From positions 21,690 to 85,689 of the forward strand of contig NZ_JABFNK010000002.1 of the NCBI RefSeq assembly GCF_020386975.1: 64,000 nucleotides of DNA. Direction: 5' to 3'. Shown here piece by piece: positions 38,821 to 48,089 of this stretch. A model generated the notes under the pieces. It did no database searches. It saw nothing but the letters and a program-made list of their open reading frames with translations, and was not told where the DNA came from. The stretch is from Thermococcus bergensis (GTDB lineage Archaea; Methanobacteriota_B; Thermococci; Thermococcales; Thermococcaceae). How positions within the stretch are numbered: the stretch's first letter is position 1; each line of letters begins with the position of its first letter. The position numbers and the translations under genes were made by a program.

Positions 38821-39962
38821 TCGAGGGGCTCGGCTATTATTGCTTTGTCTTTGAATTTAAATAGGTAAGCCCTCTTTTCTCCTTTCAGACCTTGCTCAAC
38901 TCTTCTCCTGAATCGCCAGTAATCTTTATCGGGAATCGAGATTTTTAATGTAACCCTACCATACCCGTCCTTCTTTAGAAAGTCGTTTATCCTTACCGGA
39001 TGGAAGTCGAGAACCTTTCTTACGATGTAGCGTCTCTTGAAGTAATCACTCTCAATTTCTTCATCGCTCGTCGCAACTGCTCTGCGTTTTTCCCGAATGA
39101 GCATCTGTAAGTTGCCTTTTACCGCATGGAAAAGTTCATTTATCAAGTCAGCATAGTCAATGCTCTGTGGGATTTCGTACAAATACTCTTTTACTTCTTT
39201 GCTCCACTCGACAATGTTTTCAAGGTTGGGGTTGCTTTCGATTCTAGCCCCCTTGGGGAGCATAACCGCAGAGCGCTCCGCCTTAGCCAATGGCTCAAAG
39301 TAGAAAGTCAGTCTGTTGAGTGCCCCGTATAAATCAATGTACTCAAATTCGCCTCTCCACGGGACTTTTTCTCTCCTTATCTGGGGGGGAAGGTCGAAGA
39401 TAAAAGCATCGGTCTTGTGCTTATAGGCCTCATAAACTTCAAGAGGACTCGGAAGAAGATCCTCAAGCCTCCTTTCAGGCATCTCGGGTGGTCTCGCAGG
39501 GTCAGAGAATATCATATCCGTATCTACCTGCTCGACAACTTCTTTACTTAAGCTGTCCCCGTGGATGAAGGTTATCTTATCTTTAACGCCATATTTCTCG
39601 GCATTTTTCATTGCGTAGAAAAGCTTTTTCTCATCGATGTCTATAGCATAGGCTTTTTCTGCATACTTCGCGAAGAATATCAGCTGGATTCCAACTCCAC
39701 AGCTCACATCAGCTATGCTTTTTGGTTTAACTCTCTTTGCCCTATATTCAGCCACAACCTCGTGAGTGGCATACCTAAGGCCTTCTAAGTCCATCCATAG
39801 GTCAGTCCTTGAGAACTTATCCTTTGCCCTTATCCTAGCCCTTGCTATCTCGATTATCTCATCAGCCTTCTCTTTCGGAAGTCTCGCCCGTATTTTCTTC
39901 TCATCTAGGCCTCGCTTTATCATATCAACAGTTTGCTCAATAAGCGCTTCCATTTCTTCCAT
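38817..39962 (-). CDS. Class I SAM-dependent methyltransferase with THUMP-like domain
   Basis: A 381-residue protein: helical N-terminal part (1-75), a Rossmann methyltransferase core with IADVSCGVGIQLIFFAKYA near 83-101 and the acidic SAM contact AIDIDEKKLFYAMKNA near 108, a catalytic-like SDPARPPE near 152, and a C-terminal THUMP-like half (about 270-381). The layout fits a family of putative RNA methyltransferases. The substrate is unknown. GGGTGAGAAA precedes the ATG. Confidence 0.72.
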   Translation of the reverse strand: MEEMEALIEQTVDMIKRGLDEKKIRARLPKEKADEIIEIARARIRAKDKFSRTDLWMDLEGLRYATHEVVAEYRAKRVKPKSIADVSCGVGIQLIFFAKYAEKAYAIDIDEKKLFYAMKNAEKYGVKDKITFIHGDSLSKEVVEQVDTDMIFSDPARPPEMPERRLEDLLPSPLEVYEAYKHKTDAFIFDLPPQIRREKVPWRGEFEYIDLYGALNRLTFYFEPLAKAERSAVMLPKGARIESNPNLENIVEWSKEVKEYLYEIPQSIDYADLINELFHAVKGNLQMLIREKRRAVATSDEEIESDYFKRRYIVRKVLDFHPVRINDFLKKDGYGRVTLKISIPDKDYWRFRRRVEQGLKGEKRAYLFKFKDKAIIAEPLD

Positions 39963-40051
39963 TTTCTCACCCTTGTTCCATTTTCATTCAATTTTTAAAG
40001 GTTTATGGGAAATAATTTAAAGATGGCAGGTGAAATTTGGTGGGGGAAAGC

Positions 40052-41293
40052 ATGAACCTTAGAAAAAAGCTTTATTTTGTAGCAGTGGCTGCGATAATAA
40101 TCGGAACCTTCTGGTACTCATATGAGAAAGCCTCAAGTGCTGAGCTGTACGACTACATTGGAGACGAAGTTTGGTACGTCCCCGCGGCAAGAAACGTCCT
40201 CCATAAGCTTGGAGTTGAACTCCATTATGTGAACGAGACAGCGAATTCGGAAGGGGTAAATATAATCGCAAGCGGAGAGATGATTAAGGGCTATGTAAAA
40301 GTTTCTGCTCTCGGGCTCGAATTTACACGACCTTATACAAGAAACGTAAACCTCCAAACTCCCGCAATTCTCTCAAAACTGGGGATAAGAGTTGAATTTA
40401 TACCCATAAACCAGACCCAGCCCTCCGATTTTGACGAAATTAAGTATAAAATCGAGATAATAGCCAAAAAGTACAACTACACCTACTACAAGCCCTATCA
40501 CAATTTTGATGGCGTTTACTATGAAATCCCTCGCGAAAACCTTGAAAAATTCGTAGAAGAAGTTAAAAGCCTGGAAGGCGTTGAAATTGTAAAGGGATTC
40601 CGCTATCCTGATAAAGAGAACATCCAAAACTATCTGAACACGGAGCACCCATTTTTAGCGAAGGATATAATAATGCTTGGAATGCTGATAGAGGACAAGC
40701 CTATCTTCTGGCGTTTGCCAGGCCTTATAGAGCATGCGATAATAAACGTTCTCGTATTTCTCGCTACATACAAAATCTCAAAGAGCTATCTCGCTGCTTT
40801 TATAGCGCTTGTGTTTTCAGCTTTTGACCCCCTCCTGTATGCAACGTCCCTTGCTGCGATGCTTGATATACACGTGGCATTCTTCACGGCGGTTTTCATG
40901 TACTTCCTGATTTCTGAGAAATACAATTCAAGCGGTCTTTCCATAGGTCTCGCCGCAGCCGCAAAACTAAACGGTGCTTTTCCATACCCAATACTGCTCA
41001 TAAAAACCCTAAGGGGCAAAATCAAAGTTAAAGAGATACTCCTCTCGACACTCATTTTACCTGCCTTCGGATTTTTGCTCCCGCAGATTACGATAATAAA
41101 GGCAATAGGATTCTTCCCATGGCTTTCCGAGTTCATCGGAAGCTTTGGATGGCATCTCAGCTACAAAGGAGACCACCCCGCAACCTCACCTTTCTGGGAG
41201 TGGTTCATAAGCCTTAAACCATTTCCCTTCCACTACAACCCCGATATCTTCGCGGCAACAGACCCAATTTTGATGCTTTCTATGGTGGTGTTT
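40052..41293 (+). pseudogene. GT39-like membrane glycosyltransferase, 5' part interrupted by IS982
   Basis: The first 414 codons of a PMT/ArnT-like GT-C glycosyltransferase. An N-terminal membrane helix (about 8-25) leads to IGDEVWYVPAARNVL near 36-50, the acidic motif typical of dolichyl-phosphate-mannose protein mannosyltransferases, then a 150-residue extracytoplasmic loop and several helices. The frame then runs into the IS982 element. The ATG at 40052 follows GTGGGGGAA. Without the element and one 6-bp duplication the frame continues into 42232-42537 and gives 515 residues. Confidence 0.8.
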
Positions 41294-42225
41294 ACCCTAG
41301 TTCCCACCACCTGTGAAGTTGTATAATCTGTCCAGATTCACGGCCAGAATCGCCCCTAAAATCCTGACAGCTAACCCCCTCAAACTAACACTCCTGCTCG
41401 GCCTCAGAAGAAACTCAGAAAACTTCGAAAACAAAGTCTCAATCCTCCTGCGAAAGTCAGACAAGTACTTGTAAAACTTCTTCTCCTCCAGATTACTAAC
41501 CTGATTCTCCCGCTTCACCGGCGTGTAAACAACGCCAAACTTCAGGAATTCCTCCTGAAGTTCTCTACTAACGTAACCCTTATCCAAAAACAGAAAACAG
41601 CCAGAAAACTCCTCAACAATCACCCAGAACTTTTCCCTGACAACACTCACATCATGCTTATTCGCCGGATCAACGGACAGCAAAGCCAGCAAATTTCCAT
41701 CAGAGTAACAGGTCAGCTTGTACCCATAGTAAAACTTTTTTTAGAGGGAACAAACCCAACTGCGGGCTTTTCAGAGATGACTTCTGAAGAACCCTCCTTA
41801 TCCTTCCTGTTTTTTCTGGCCAACTCCTTGGTCTGAATGGGCTTTGAGTCCAGTATTCTAACGTATTCTCTGGCGTGTTTTTTGAATAATTCTTCCTGCG
41901 CTAGGAGCAGGAGTTTTTCGTGCCTGTTCAAGCGTTCTGTTAGTTTGTTGTACCTGATTTTGGGGAACAGCTTCATTTCTTCGATTAGGACTCTGTAAGC
42001 GTGCTTGTAAACTCCGTTAAAGTGCAAGTGTGCTAGTATTGCGAAGGTTATTAGGTCGTAGAGGCTGATTATTTCCCTGTGAGTGTTTTTCGGGTAGTGT
42101 TTGCTGATTATCGGATAGATTTCGGATTTTATGATCAGGATTTCCTGCTGAAAGTTCATAACAACCACCAATCAACCAAAAGACTTAAGTGCTTATAACT
42201 CTAACGATCTAATGGGAACTAGGGT
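41294..42225 (-). mobile_element. IS982-family insertion sequence (932 bp)
   Basis: Inverted repeats ACCCTAGTTCCCA / TGGGAACTAGGGT at the two ends, and a 6-bp duplication GTGTTT at 41288-41293 and 42226-42231. It interrupts a glycosyltransferase gene, whose reading frame is restored exactly on removal, so the insertion is recent. No other copy is in the window. Confidence 0.88.
41297..42159 (-). CDS. IS982-family transposase, split at an A7 run
   Basis: The upstream frame (41713-42159, start after GGTGG) holds the IS982 hallmark RILDSKPIQTKELARKNRK split as RILDSKPIQ and KELARKNRK, with the first Asp. The downstream frame (from 41692 back to 41297) holds the second Asp in SVDPANKHD and the Glu in FRRRIETLFS. 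The minus strand reads TCTAAAAAAAGTTTT at the break (about 41733-41747); one extra A or a -1 slip would give KKFYYGYKLTCYSDG and join the frames. It could be a dead gene or a slipping one. Confidence 0.75.
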
Positions 42226-42231
42226 GTGTTT

Positions 42232-42537
42232 ATATTCGCAATTCCCTATGCTGCGACAAAAAGAAGAAAGCTTTTGGTGCCTTTTGGAATATTCTGGAGC
42301 ACAATAGCTTTTTATGCTCTCCAGTGGATTTTGGGTGGAAAAACCCAGTTCAGCTTTTATGCCACCCCATTAGTTCCCGCGGGAGCGGTAACACTCGGAG
42401 TAATGGCATACGACATAATAAAGTGGGAGTATTTCGAGAGATCACTGGAAATGTACTGGAAGTGGGTGAAGAGCATTTTAATAAGAATAAAGAAAATCTT
42501 CGAAAGGATTAAGGCTTTTTTAAGAAGTCCAAAATAG
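42232..42537 (+). pseudogene. GT39-like membrane glycosyltransferase, 3' part after IS982
   Basis: The last 102 codons of the interrupted glycosyltransferase, starting IFAIPYAATKRRKLLVPFG. It has two membrane helices, one holding QFSFYATPLVPA, a luminal motif often seen near the end of GT-C enzymes, and a basic cytoplasmic tail. The 3' end overlaps the convergent rnhB gene by 29 bases. Confidence 0.78.
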
Positions 42538-43183
42538 TGGGCTGAGCTTTTTTGGTTTTCAGTTTTTCCTCTATCTTTTTGAGAGTTTTCCAGCTTTTTC
42601 TGACTATTGGAGGGAACTCTCCATGTTTCTTGTAGTATTCCTCCAAGAATTTCCTTGTAACGGGGTCGCTTGGATAGCCCGAACCTATTTCCCCATAGAT
42701 TTCCTTAAGCCCCTCTATAGCCCTATCGCGGGTGACCTTAGCCAGTATTGACGCAGCCGCAACTGGAATGTACTTGGCATCGGCTTTATGCTCTGCAACT
42801 ATTTTCGGAGAGAAGGAAAGCTTTTCCCCTATGATATCGCCAAAGCGCTCCTCTTTGACATCTGCAGCATCTATGTAGAGGATATCCGGCTTAACTTTAA
42901 GGGAGTTTAACACTCTGGCAAAGCTTTCGATTTCAAGTTCGTTCATTGTGCCTTCCCTACTATCTATCTCTTCTGGAGATAGTTTGAGAATAAAATAGTC
43001 ATCCACTATGCTAACGATCTTTTCAAAAAGCTCCTCTCTTTTTTTGGGTGTTAGCTTTTTTGAATCCTTAACTCCCAGAGATTCAAGCTCCCCTATACGA
43101 GATTCATCAACAACTACTGCTGCAATTACAAGAGGCCCTATAACCGGCCCCCTTCCCGCTTCATCTATTCCTCCCATCTTCAT
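42509..43183 (-). CDS. rnhB: Ribonuclease HII
   Basis: A 224-residue nuclease that cuts RNA in RNA-DNA hybrids. Catalytic acids: Asp and Glu in GIDEAGRGPVIGPL near 5-18, Asp in LYIDAADVKEERF near 103, and Asp in DAKYIPVAAASILAKVTRD near 134-152. The C-terminus QPTILDFLKK is a PCNA-interacting (PIP) motif. GGAGGT precedes the ATG by seven bases. Confidence 0.95.
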   Translation of the reverse strand: MKMGGIDEAGRGPVIGPLVIAAVVVDESRIGELESLGVKDSKKLTPKKREELFEKIVSIVDDYFILKLSPEEIDSREGTMNELEIESFARVLNSLKVKPDILYIDAADVKEERFGDIIGEKLSFSPKIVAEHKADAKYIPVAAASILAKVTRDRAIEGLKEIYGEIGSGYPSDPVTRKFLEEYYKKHGEFPPIVRKSWKTLKKIEEKLKTKKAQPTILDFLKKP

Positions 43184-43188
43184 TTCCC

Positions 43189-44010
43189 TTACCTCCTTAA
43201 AACCAAGAGTCCGTAGACAAGTCCCAGCACTATTGTGGCTATTCCGCTTGGAGGGATGTCTGTTAAGTAAGCCAGTACTATAGAGAGTACTTGCACTGAG
43301 AGGGTTAAACCCAAACTTATCCCGAGAATCTTTCTCAAATCATTGCTGAGCATCACGGCTATTGTCCCAGGCAGAACTGCCACAACTTGCAGGGTTATCA
43401 GCCCGACAGTTCTGACTATCAACGCACCAGTGGCTCCTACAAGGACATAGAGCAGAGTAAGGTAAAACCTCGCATTGCCAGAATAAGCCTCAACTCCCTC
43501 AGCATCAAAGCTGACGTACAGGAAATCACGGTAAAATGCGAGCATGACAAAGAATATTACGGCACCCCCCAAGACCAAAAACATCAAGTCGTTGAGGGTT
43601 ATCAGAAAAAGCTCCCCGGTTAAATATGAAACCACACTCTGGGAGAGGGCAAAATAGGGCCTGCTTGCCATAACCTTGTACAGAACTCCAAATGCCAATA
43701 CTGTCGAGCCAGCTATAAAACTCGCTATTACTCCTATTGCAGTGTCACTGCTGAATCCCCTGTCTTCAAGGATAGCAATCAAGACAACAACAAAAATCGT
43801 AACTATTAGCGCCATCCACAGAATAAGGGAAAAATTTTCAAGTATCAGCCCGAGTATCATACCCAAAACTGCCCCAAAGAGCAGAGTATGGAAAGTGGCG
43901 TGAGTAAGGAAAGCCAAGCCTTTCATGTTTATTAGAGGACTTAACATACCCAGCAAAACACTCACCATTATACCTGCTAAAAGAGCCCTGAGCAGGTACT
44001 CGGGGATCAT
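43189..44010 (-). CDS. Metal ABC transporter permease (ZnuB/MntB-like)
   Basis: A 273-residue membrane protein with about eight hydrophobic helices, of the ABC-3 family that imports Zn2+, Mn2+ or Fe2+. Conserved points: THATFHTLLFGAVLG near 37 and GLITLQVVAVLPGTIA near 208. It overlaps the ATPase gene by four bases. No substrate-binding lipoprotein gene lies beside them. The imported metal cannot be named from sequence. Confidence 0.82.
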   Translation of the reverse strand: MIPEYLLRALLAGIMVSVLLGMLSPLINMKGLAFLTHATFHTLLFGAVLGMILGLILENFSLILWMALIVTIFVVVLIAILEDRGFSSDTAIGVIASFIAGSTVLAFGVLYKVMASRPYFALSQSVVSYLTGELFLITLNDLMFLVLGGAVIFFVMLAFYRDFLYVSFDAEGVEAYSGNARFYLTLLYVLVGATGALIVRTVGLITLQVVAVLPGTIAVMLSNDLRKILGISLGLTLSVQVLSIVLAYLTDIPPSGIATIVLGLVYGLLVLRR

Positions 44011-44789
44011 CTTCTCTCCCTCCCGTGAATGTGGACGTCCCCTATAAAGCAGTACATTCTCTCTCCCACTTTAACAGCTTTAGCTAAAGACCCATAAACC
44101 TTGGTAATTATTTCATCCCTTAGAACTTCTTCCGGCGTTCCAAAGGCCACAAGTCTTTTATTGACAAGCATTACCTTGTCCCCTATTTCAGTTAATGGAT
44201 TTGGGTCGTGAGTTGTTATTATCATCGTGATTCCCATTTCTCGCTTTATCTTTGCAAGTACTGAAACGACTTCCACTCTTGCACTGGGGTCAAGGGCCGA
44301 TAAAGGCTCATCCAAAAGGAGAAGTTTAGGCTTTGAAACGAGTGCCCTCGCTAATAAAACCCTCTGCTTCTGCCCCCCGCTGAGTTCCGCAAACCTTTTG
44401 TTTTTAATATCACCTAATCCCACAAATTCTAAAGCCTCTTCCGCTTCTTTTAAGACGGATTTCGGGATATTAAAATGGATGAAGCCTCTTTTGTAAAGGG
44501 CACCCATTGCAACAACTTCAATGGCCTTTAGAGGTACACGTTCGTTGAGAGAGTGGCTCTGAGGAACGTAAGAAATTAAATCCTTTACTTCAGCAGGAGG
44601 CTTCCCAAAAACAAGAAGCTTGCCCGTATATGACTTATGAAGGCCCGCAATTGTTCTAAGAAGACTCGTTTTTCCTGCACCGTTTGGACCCAGCAGAAGA
44701 AGGGTCTCTCCACTACTCAGCCTAAAGGTTATATCTTCAACCGCCCTGTAGCCATCATAATAAATTGTCAGATTTTCAGCTATTATCAA
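44007..44789 (-). CDS. Metal ABC transporter ATPase (ZnuC-like)
   Basis: An ABC ATPase of 260 residues from a TTG at 44789 placed after GGGTGAG; a GTG at 44801 lies within that site. Walker A is LLGPNGAGKTSLL near 31-43, the Q loop VPQSHSLNE near 79, the signature LSGGQKQR near 136, and Walker B LLLLDEPLSALD near 155. It works with the downstream permease. A small inverted repeat at 44804-44817 lies just upstream and may be the metal-regulated operator. Confidence 0.85.
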   Translation of the reverse strand: MIIAENLTIYYDGYRAVEDITFRLSSGETLLLLGPNGAGKTSLLRTIAGLHKSYTGKLLVFGKPPAEVKDLISYVPQSHSLNERVPLKAIEVVAMGALYKRGFIHFNIPKSVLKEAEEALEFVGLGDIKNKRFAELSGGQKQRVLLARALVSKPKLLLLDEPLSALDPSARVEVVSVLAKIKREMGITMIITTHDPNPLTEIGDKVMLVNKRLVAFGTPEEVLRDEIITKVYGSLAKAVKVGERMYCFIGDVHIHGRERR

Positions 44790-44803
44790 TATCTCACCCA
44801 CAG

Positions 44804-44817
44804 TTAGGGTTACCTAA
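44804..44817. promoter_or_regulatory. Candidate operator of the metal transporter
   Basis: TTAGG-GTTA-CCTAA, a perfect 5-4-5 inverted repeat, lies between a TATA candidate (TTTTTAAATTT on the minus strand, about 44820-44830) and the ribosome binding site. The half site TTAGG matches that of DtxR/IdeR-type metal repressors. Confidence 0.5.
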
Positions 44818-44837
44818 AAAATTTAAAAATGTTACTC

Positions 44838-45476
44838 TTAAAGTCCAAAAGCCCCCTTAATTCCATTAATCACGAGTTGAACCGCCATTGAAGCCAGTAT
44901 AAGCCCCATCATTCTTGTAATAAGCCTTATTCCAACTTTACCAAGTTTCCGCTGGACTTTTTCTGCAGACATGAGCACTATGTAAACTGAAAGGCTAGCC
45001 ACAACAATCGCAAGGAGTACAGCCACTTTCCCCAGATAGCTGGTATTCTTTGCCATATATATCATTACAGTTGTTATTGAGCCAGGCCCCGATATCAACG
45101 GAATTGCAAGTGGAATTATAGCAATCTCGCTTAGGGTTACTGCCTCTTCCTCCTCTTCGCGGGTTATTTTTATGGTCGAAAGGTGACCACTCAGCATTTC
45201 CAAGGCCATTCTGAAGAGCAGAATGCCCCCTGCAATTGCAAAGGCATCTATTGTAGCGCCAAAAAACTTGAATATCCACTCTCCCACGAGTGCAAAGGTC
45301 ATCAGGGTCATGAAAACAGCCACAGAAGTTCTCTTTGCCAGGCTTATCCTCCCTTCGTATGACTTACATTGCTGGACAATGGAAAGATACACTGGGACAG
45401 CTCCTATTGGGTTCATCACCGCAAAGAGGGCCGCAAACACATAAAGGAAAGTTTTAAAAAATAGCAGCATTTTCAC
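44838..45476 (-). CDS. MarC-family integral membrane protein
   Basis: A 212-residue protein with six membrane helices and the family segments [16 protein letters not shown] near 18-33 and [20 protein letters not shown] near 117-136. MarC (UPF0056) proteins have no proven transport function. It overlaps ftsY by four bases and lies downstream in the same unit. Confidence 0.82.
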   Translation of the reverse strand: MKMLLFFKTFLYVFAALFAVMNPIGAVPVYLSIVQQCKSYEGRISLAKRTSVAVFMTLMTFALVGEWIFKFFGATIDAFAIAGGILLFRMALEMLSGHLSTIKITREEEEEAVTLSEIAIIPLAIPLISGPGSITTVMIYMAKNTSYLGKVAVLLAIVVASLSVYIVLMSAEKVQRKLGKVGIRLITRMMGLILASMAVQLVINGIKGAFGL

Positions 45477-46375
45477 TCACCAAAAATCTTTTCCAGCATC
45501 CATTTTTCGTCAAAGGGCATTAAATCCCCATACCCCTGGCCAACCCCAACAAAGAGTATTGGAGCCCCGATGGCATGAGCTATGCTCAATGCAGCACCTC
45601 CCCTCGCATCTGCGTCAAGCTTCGTTAGGATAACCCCATCAATCTTAACCGCCTCATTGAACTGTCTCGCCTGTTCTATTATTGCATTTCCTGCAAGGGC
45701 ATCTCCAACAAATATAACAAGGTCTGGCTTCGCAACTTTGACTATCTTCTTCATTTCATCCATTAGATTTCTGTTCAGCTCGTTTCTTCCGGCGGTATCT
45801 ACTAAAACCACGTCAATTCCCCTTGCTTTTGCGTGCTCTATAGCATCGTAAGCCACAGCCGCCGGATCAGACTTATAGCCGTGCTTAATGAGCTTAACAC
45901 CCACCCTCTTTGCGTGTTCCTCTACCTGCTCTATAGCTCCCGCCCTAAAGGTATCGCTGGCAGCAATAACGACGCTAAAACCATTTTTCTTAAGCCAGCT
46001 GGCAAGTTTAGCTATTGTGGTGGTCTTCCCGCTACCGTTGAACCCAACAAAAACTATCACGAACGGCTTTTCCTGTTTTGATTTTATCATCTCTAACAAA
46101 TCTATGCGCCTTTCAGGCGTTAAGACTTCAAGTACTGCTTCTTTAACTGCCTTTTCAACAATCTCCTTTTTGTTTGTACCTATCTTAACCTTCTGTCCAA
46201 CAAGTTTCTGTTTTATTTTTTCTTTAAGCTCCTCAACAACTTCCAAGGCTACATCAGCCTCTAAAAGCTCCAGCTCAAGATCCCAGAGTGCGTTTTCAAC
46301 GTCTTTTTCGCTTATTTCAGTTTGAGCCACCTTATCCACGAATGAGCTTAATTTTTCCTTTAGTTTTCCAAACAT
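45473..46375 (-). CDS. ftsY: Signal recognition particle receptor FtsY
   Basis: A 300-residue SRP-type GTPase: N domain (1-85), then the G domain with G1 [15 protein letters not shown] near 108-122, [10 protein letters not shown] near 139, DTAGR near 196, and [10 protein letters not shown] near 251. It docks ribosome-SRP complexes at the membrane. The acidic N-terminal A domain is absent, as in many archaea. Its TATA box is at 46408-46415, next to the 3' end of a box C/D RNA gene. Confidence 0.94.
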   Translation of the reverse strand: MFGKLKEKLSSFVDKVAQTEISEKDVENALWDLELELLEADVALEVVEELKEKIKQKLVGQKVKIGTNKKEIVEKAVKEAVLEVLTPERRIDLLEMIKSKQEKPFVIVFVGFNGSGKTTTIAKLASWLKKNGFSVVIAASDTFRAGAIEQVEEHAKRVGVKLIKHGYKSDPAAVAYDAIEHAKARGIDVVLVDTAGRNELNRNLMDEMKKIVKVAKPDLVIFVGDALAGNAIIEQARQFNEAVKIDGVILTKLDADARGGAALSIAHAIGAPILFVGVGQGYGDLMPFDEKWMLEKIFGE

Positions 46376-46407
46376 TCGCCCTCACCGGGTTGTGATCACC
46401 AGATGAA

Positions 46408-46415
46408 CTTATAAA
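46408..46415 (-). promoter_or_regulatory. TATA box of ftsY
   Basis: Minus strand TTTATAAG, 33-40 bases upstream of the ftsY ATG and only five bases from the 3' end of the guide RNA gene. Confidence 0.6.
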
Positions 46416-46420
46416 TATGA

Positions 46421-46476
46421 GCCTCAGCGATAGCTGGTTACATCACATCTCAGCTCCGAAACCGCTCTTCATCGGC
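46421..46476 (-). ncRNA. Box C/D 2'-O-methylation guide RNA
   Basis: The minus strand reads as a compact C/D sRNA of about 56 bases: C-like box CGATGAA, guide GAGCGGTTTCGGAG, D' box CTGA, C' box GTGATGT, guide AACCAGCTATCG, D box CTGA, closed by GCC/GGC. The D guide is the complement of CGATAGCTGGTT, a sequence conserved in 23S rRNA (GAUAGCUGGUU in E. coli). By the D-plus-five rule the target is the A of CGAUA. The target of the D' guide (CTCCGAAACCGC) was not identified. It lies 45 bases upstream of ftsY on the same strand. Confidence 0.75.
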
Positions 46477-46532
46477 TATTGAGAAATTAGCCCTTCCAGT
46501 TTAAGGACTTTTTGATAGCCAACCAAAGGGGA

Positions 46533-46540
46533 TATAAAAG
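46533..46540 (+). promoter_or_regulatory. TATA box of the amidohydrolase gene
   Basis: TATAAAAG, 32-39 bases upstream of the TTG start at 46572. Confidence 0.6.
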
Positions 46541-46571
46541 AGTATCGACAGACTAAGAAAGGGTGGATAAC

Positions 46572-48089
46572 TTGATACGGGCTTTTGTAAACGGAAAAAT
46601 ATACGTCTCTTTTAAACCACTGAGAACTGCAGAAGCTATTGTAATAGCCAATGAAAAGGTTATTTACGAGGGAAAAAGTGAAAAGGCCCAAAAAATTGCC
46701 GAAGAGCTCGGAGGAGAAGTAGTAGATCTGGGCGGAAAAACTGTTCTGCCGGGCTTTATTGATTCACATATGCATCTAAACTCCCTCGGACAGTCTTTGA
46801 AAATGCTCAATTTAAAGGGGACAAAAAGCATAGAGGAACTAAAGAGGAAGCTCGAAGAATACGCAGAAAAAACAAGCACAAGCTGGATTCTTGGCTTTGG
46901 ATGGGACCAGGAGGAACTTGGAAGGTATCCCACGAGAAAAGATTTGGACGAGGTCGTCGATAACAAGCCCGTGCTTCTGTATAGAACCTGCTTCCACGCG
47001 GCTGTACTGAACACGAAAGCTATAGAAATCGTAGGTTTGGACGAAGATGAAGACGCAGACCCTGAAACCGGAATAGTAAAAGAAAACGCCCTAGAAAAGG
47101 TGAGAGATGTTATCAATGAAACTTTAACGCTCGAAGACTACAAACACTTCATCGAAGAGGGGGCAAAGTTCGTTCTTTCTCAGGGCGTCACAGCGGTTGG
47201 CTTTGTGAGTGTAAATGAGAAAAGCCTCAGGGCCCTCCTGGAGTTAGATAACAAAGGAAGGCTCCCCATTAGAGTTTTTGTGTATCTGAACCCTTCCCTT
47301 CTTAAAGAACTAAAAGGCCTGGGGCTCACCAAAGAGGTTGGAAGTAGTAGAGTAAAGATCATGGGGATAAAAGTCCTTGCAGATGGAAGCCTTGGGGCCA
47401 GAACAGCGTGGCTTTCTAAGCCCTATGCAGACGCCCCAACAACCGGACATCCTAACATAAGCAAGGAGGAACTCGAAGAGATAGTGAGAGAAGCCCGCCA
47501 GCTGGACCTCCAGATGGCTGTCCATGCAATAGGTGATAAAACAACCGATATGATCCTAGACGTCTACGAAAAGTTCAGGGGAGAGAGAAACCGTATAGAA
47601 CACGCATCAATTTTGAGGGAAGACCAAATAAAAAGGATGAAAGAGCTTGGAGTTGTTGCCTCGGTTCAGCCGAGGTTTGTAATAAGCGACTGGTGGGCGG
47701 TACGGAGAGTTGGGGAAGAGAGGGCAAAGTGGATTTACCCCTTCAAGAGCATGCTGAAGCAAATCGTGATAGGCTTCGGAACTGACTCTCCCATAGAACC
47801 CGTAAATCCGTGGGAAACAATCTACGCAGCAGTTACCAGAGGAAAATTTGAGAATGTTGAGACCTACCTGCACACAAAAGACGAATGTCTATCCCTAGAA
47901 GAAAGCCTTTACAGTTACACATACGGCTCTGCATATATAATGCACGCCGAAGATGACCTCGGAACCCTCGAAGAGGGTAAATTCGGAGACTTCGTTGTGG
48001 TGGACAAGGATCCGTTTGAAGTTGAAGAGAAAGAACTGAAAAACATAAAAGTTCTAGATGTCTACGTAGGAGGTTCAAAGTATTACTAG
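46572..48089 (+). CDS. Amidohydrolase family protein (COG1574/YtcJ-like)
   Basis: A 505-residue metal-dependent hydrolase. The HxH metal motif is DSHMHLNSL near 62, a carboxylated-Lys or metal region follows, His ligands in MAVHAIGDKTTDM near 316 and RIEHASIL near 343, and the last Asp in GFGTDSPIEPVNPW near 400. The family cleaves cyclic or linear amides of unknown identity. The start is a TTG at 46572 behind GGGTGG; a GTG at 46563 is part of that site. Its end overlaps the M24 gene by 15 bases. Confidence 0.8.
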   Translation: MIRAFVNGKIYVSFKPLRTAEAIVIANEKVIYEGKSEKAQKIAEELGGEVVDLGGKTVLPGFIDSHMHLNSLGQSLKMLNLKGTKSIEELKRKLEEYAEKTSTSWILGFGWDQEELGRYPTRKDLDEVVDNKPVLLYRTCFHAAVLNTKAIEIVGLDEDEDADPETGIVKENALEKVRDVINETLTLEDYKHFIEEGAKFVLSQGVTAVGFVSVNEKSLRALLELDNKGRLPIRVFVYLNPSLLKELKGLGLTKEVGSSRVKIMGIKVLADGSLGARTAWLSKPYADAPTTGHPNISKEELEEIVREARQLDLQMAVHAIGDKTTDMILDVYEKFRGERNRIEHASILREDQIKRMKELGVVASVQPRFVISDWWAVRRVGEERAKWIYPFKSMLKQIVIGFGTDSPIEPVNPWETIYAAVTRGKFENVETYLHTKDECLSLEESLYSYTYGSAYIMHAEDDLGTLEEGKFGDFVVVDKDPFEVEEKELKNIKVLDVYVGGSKYY

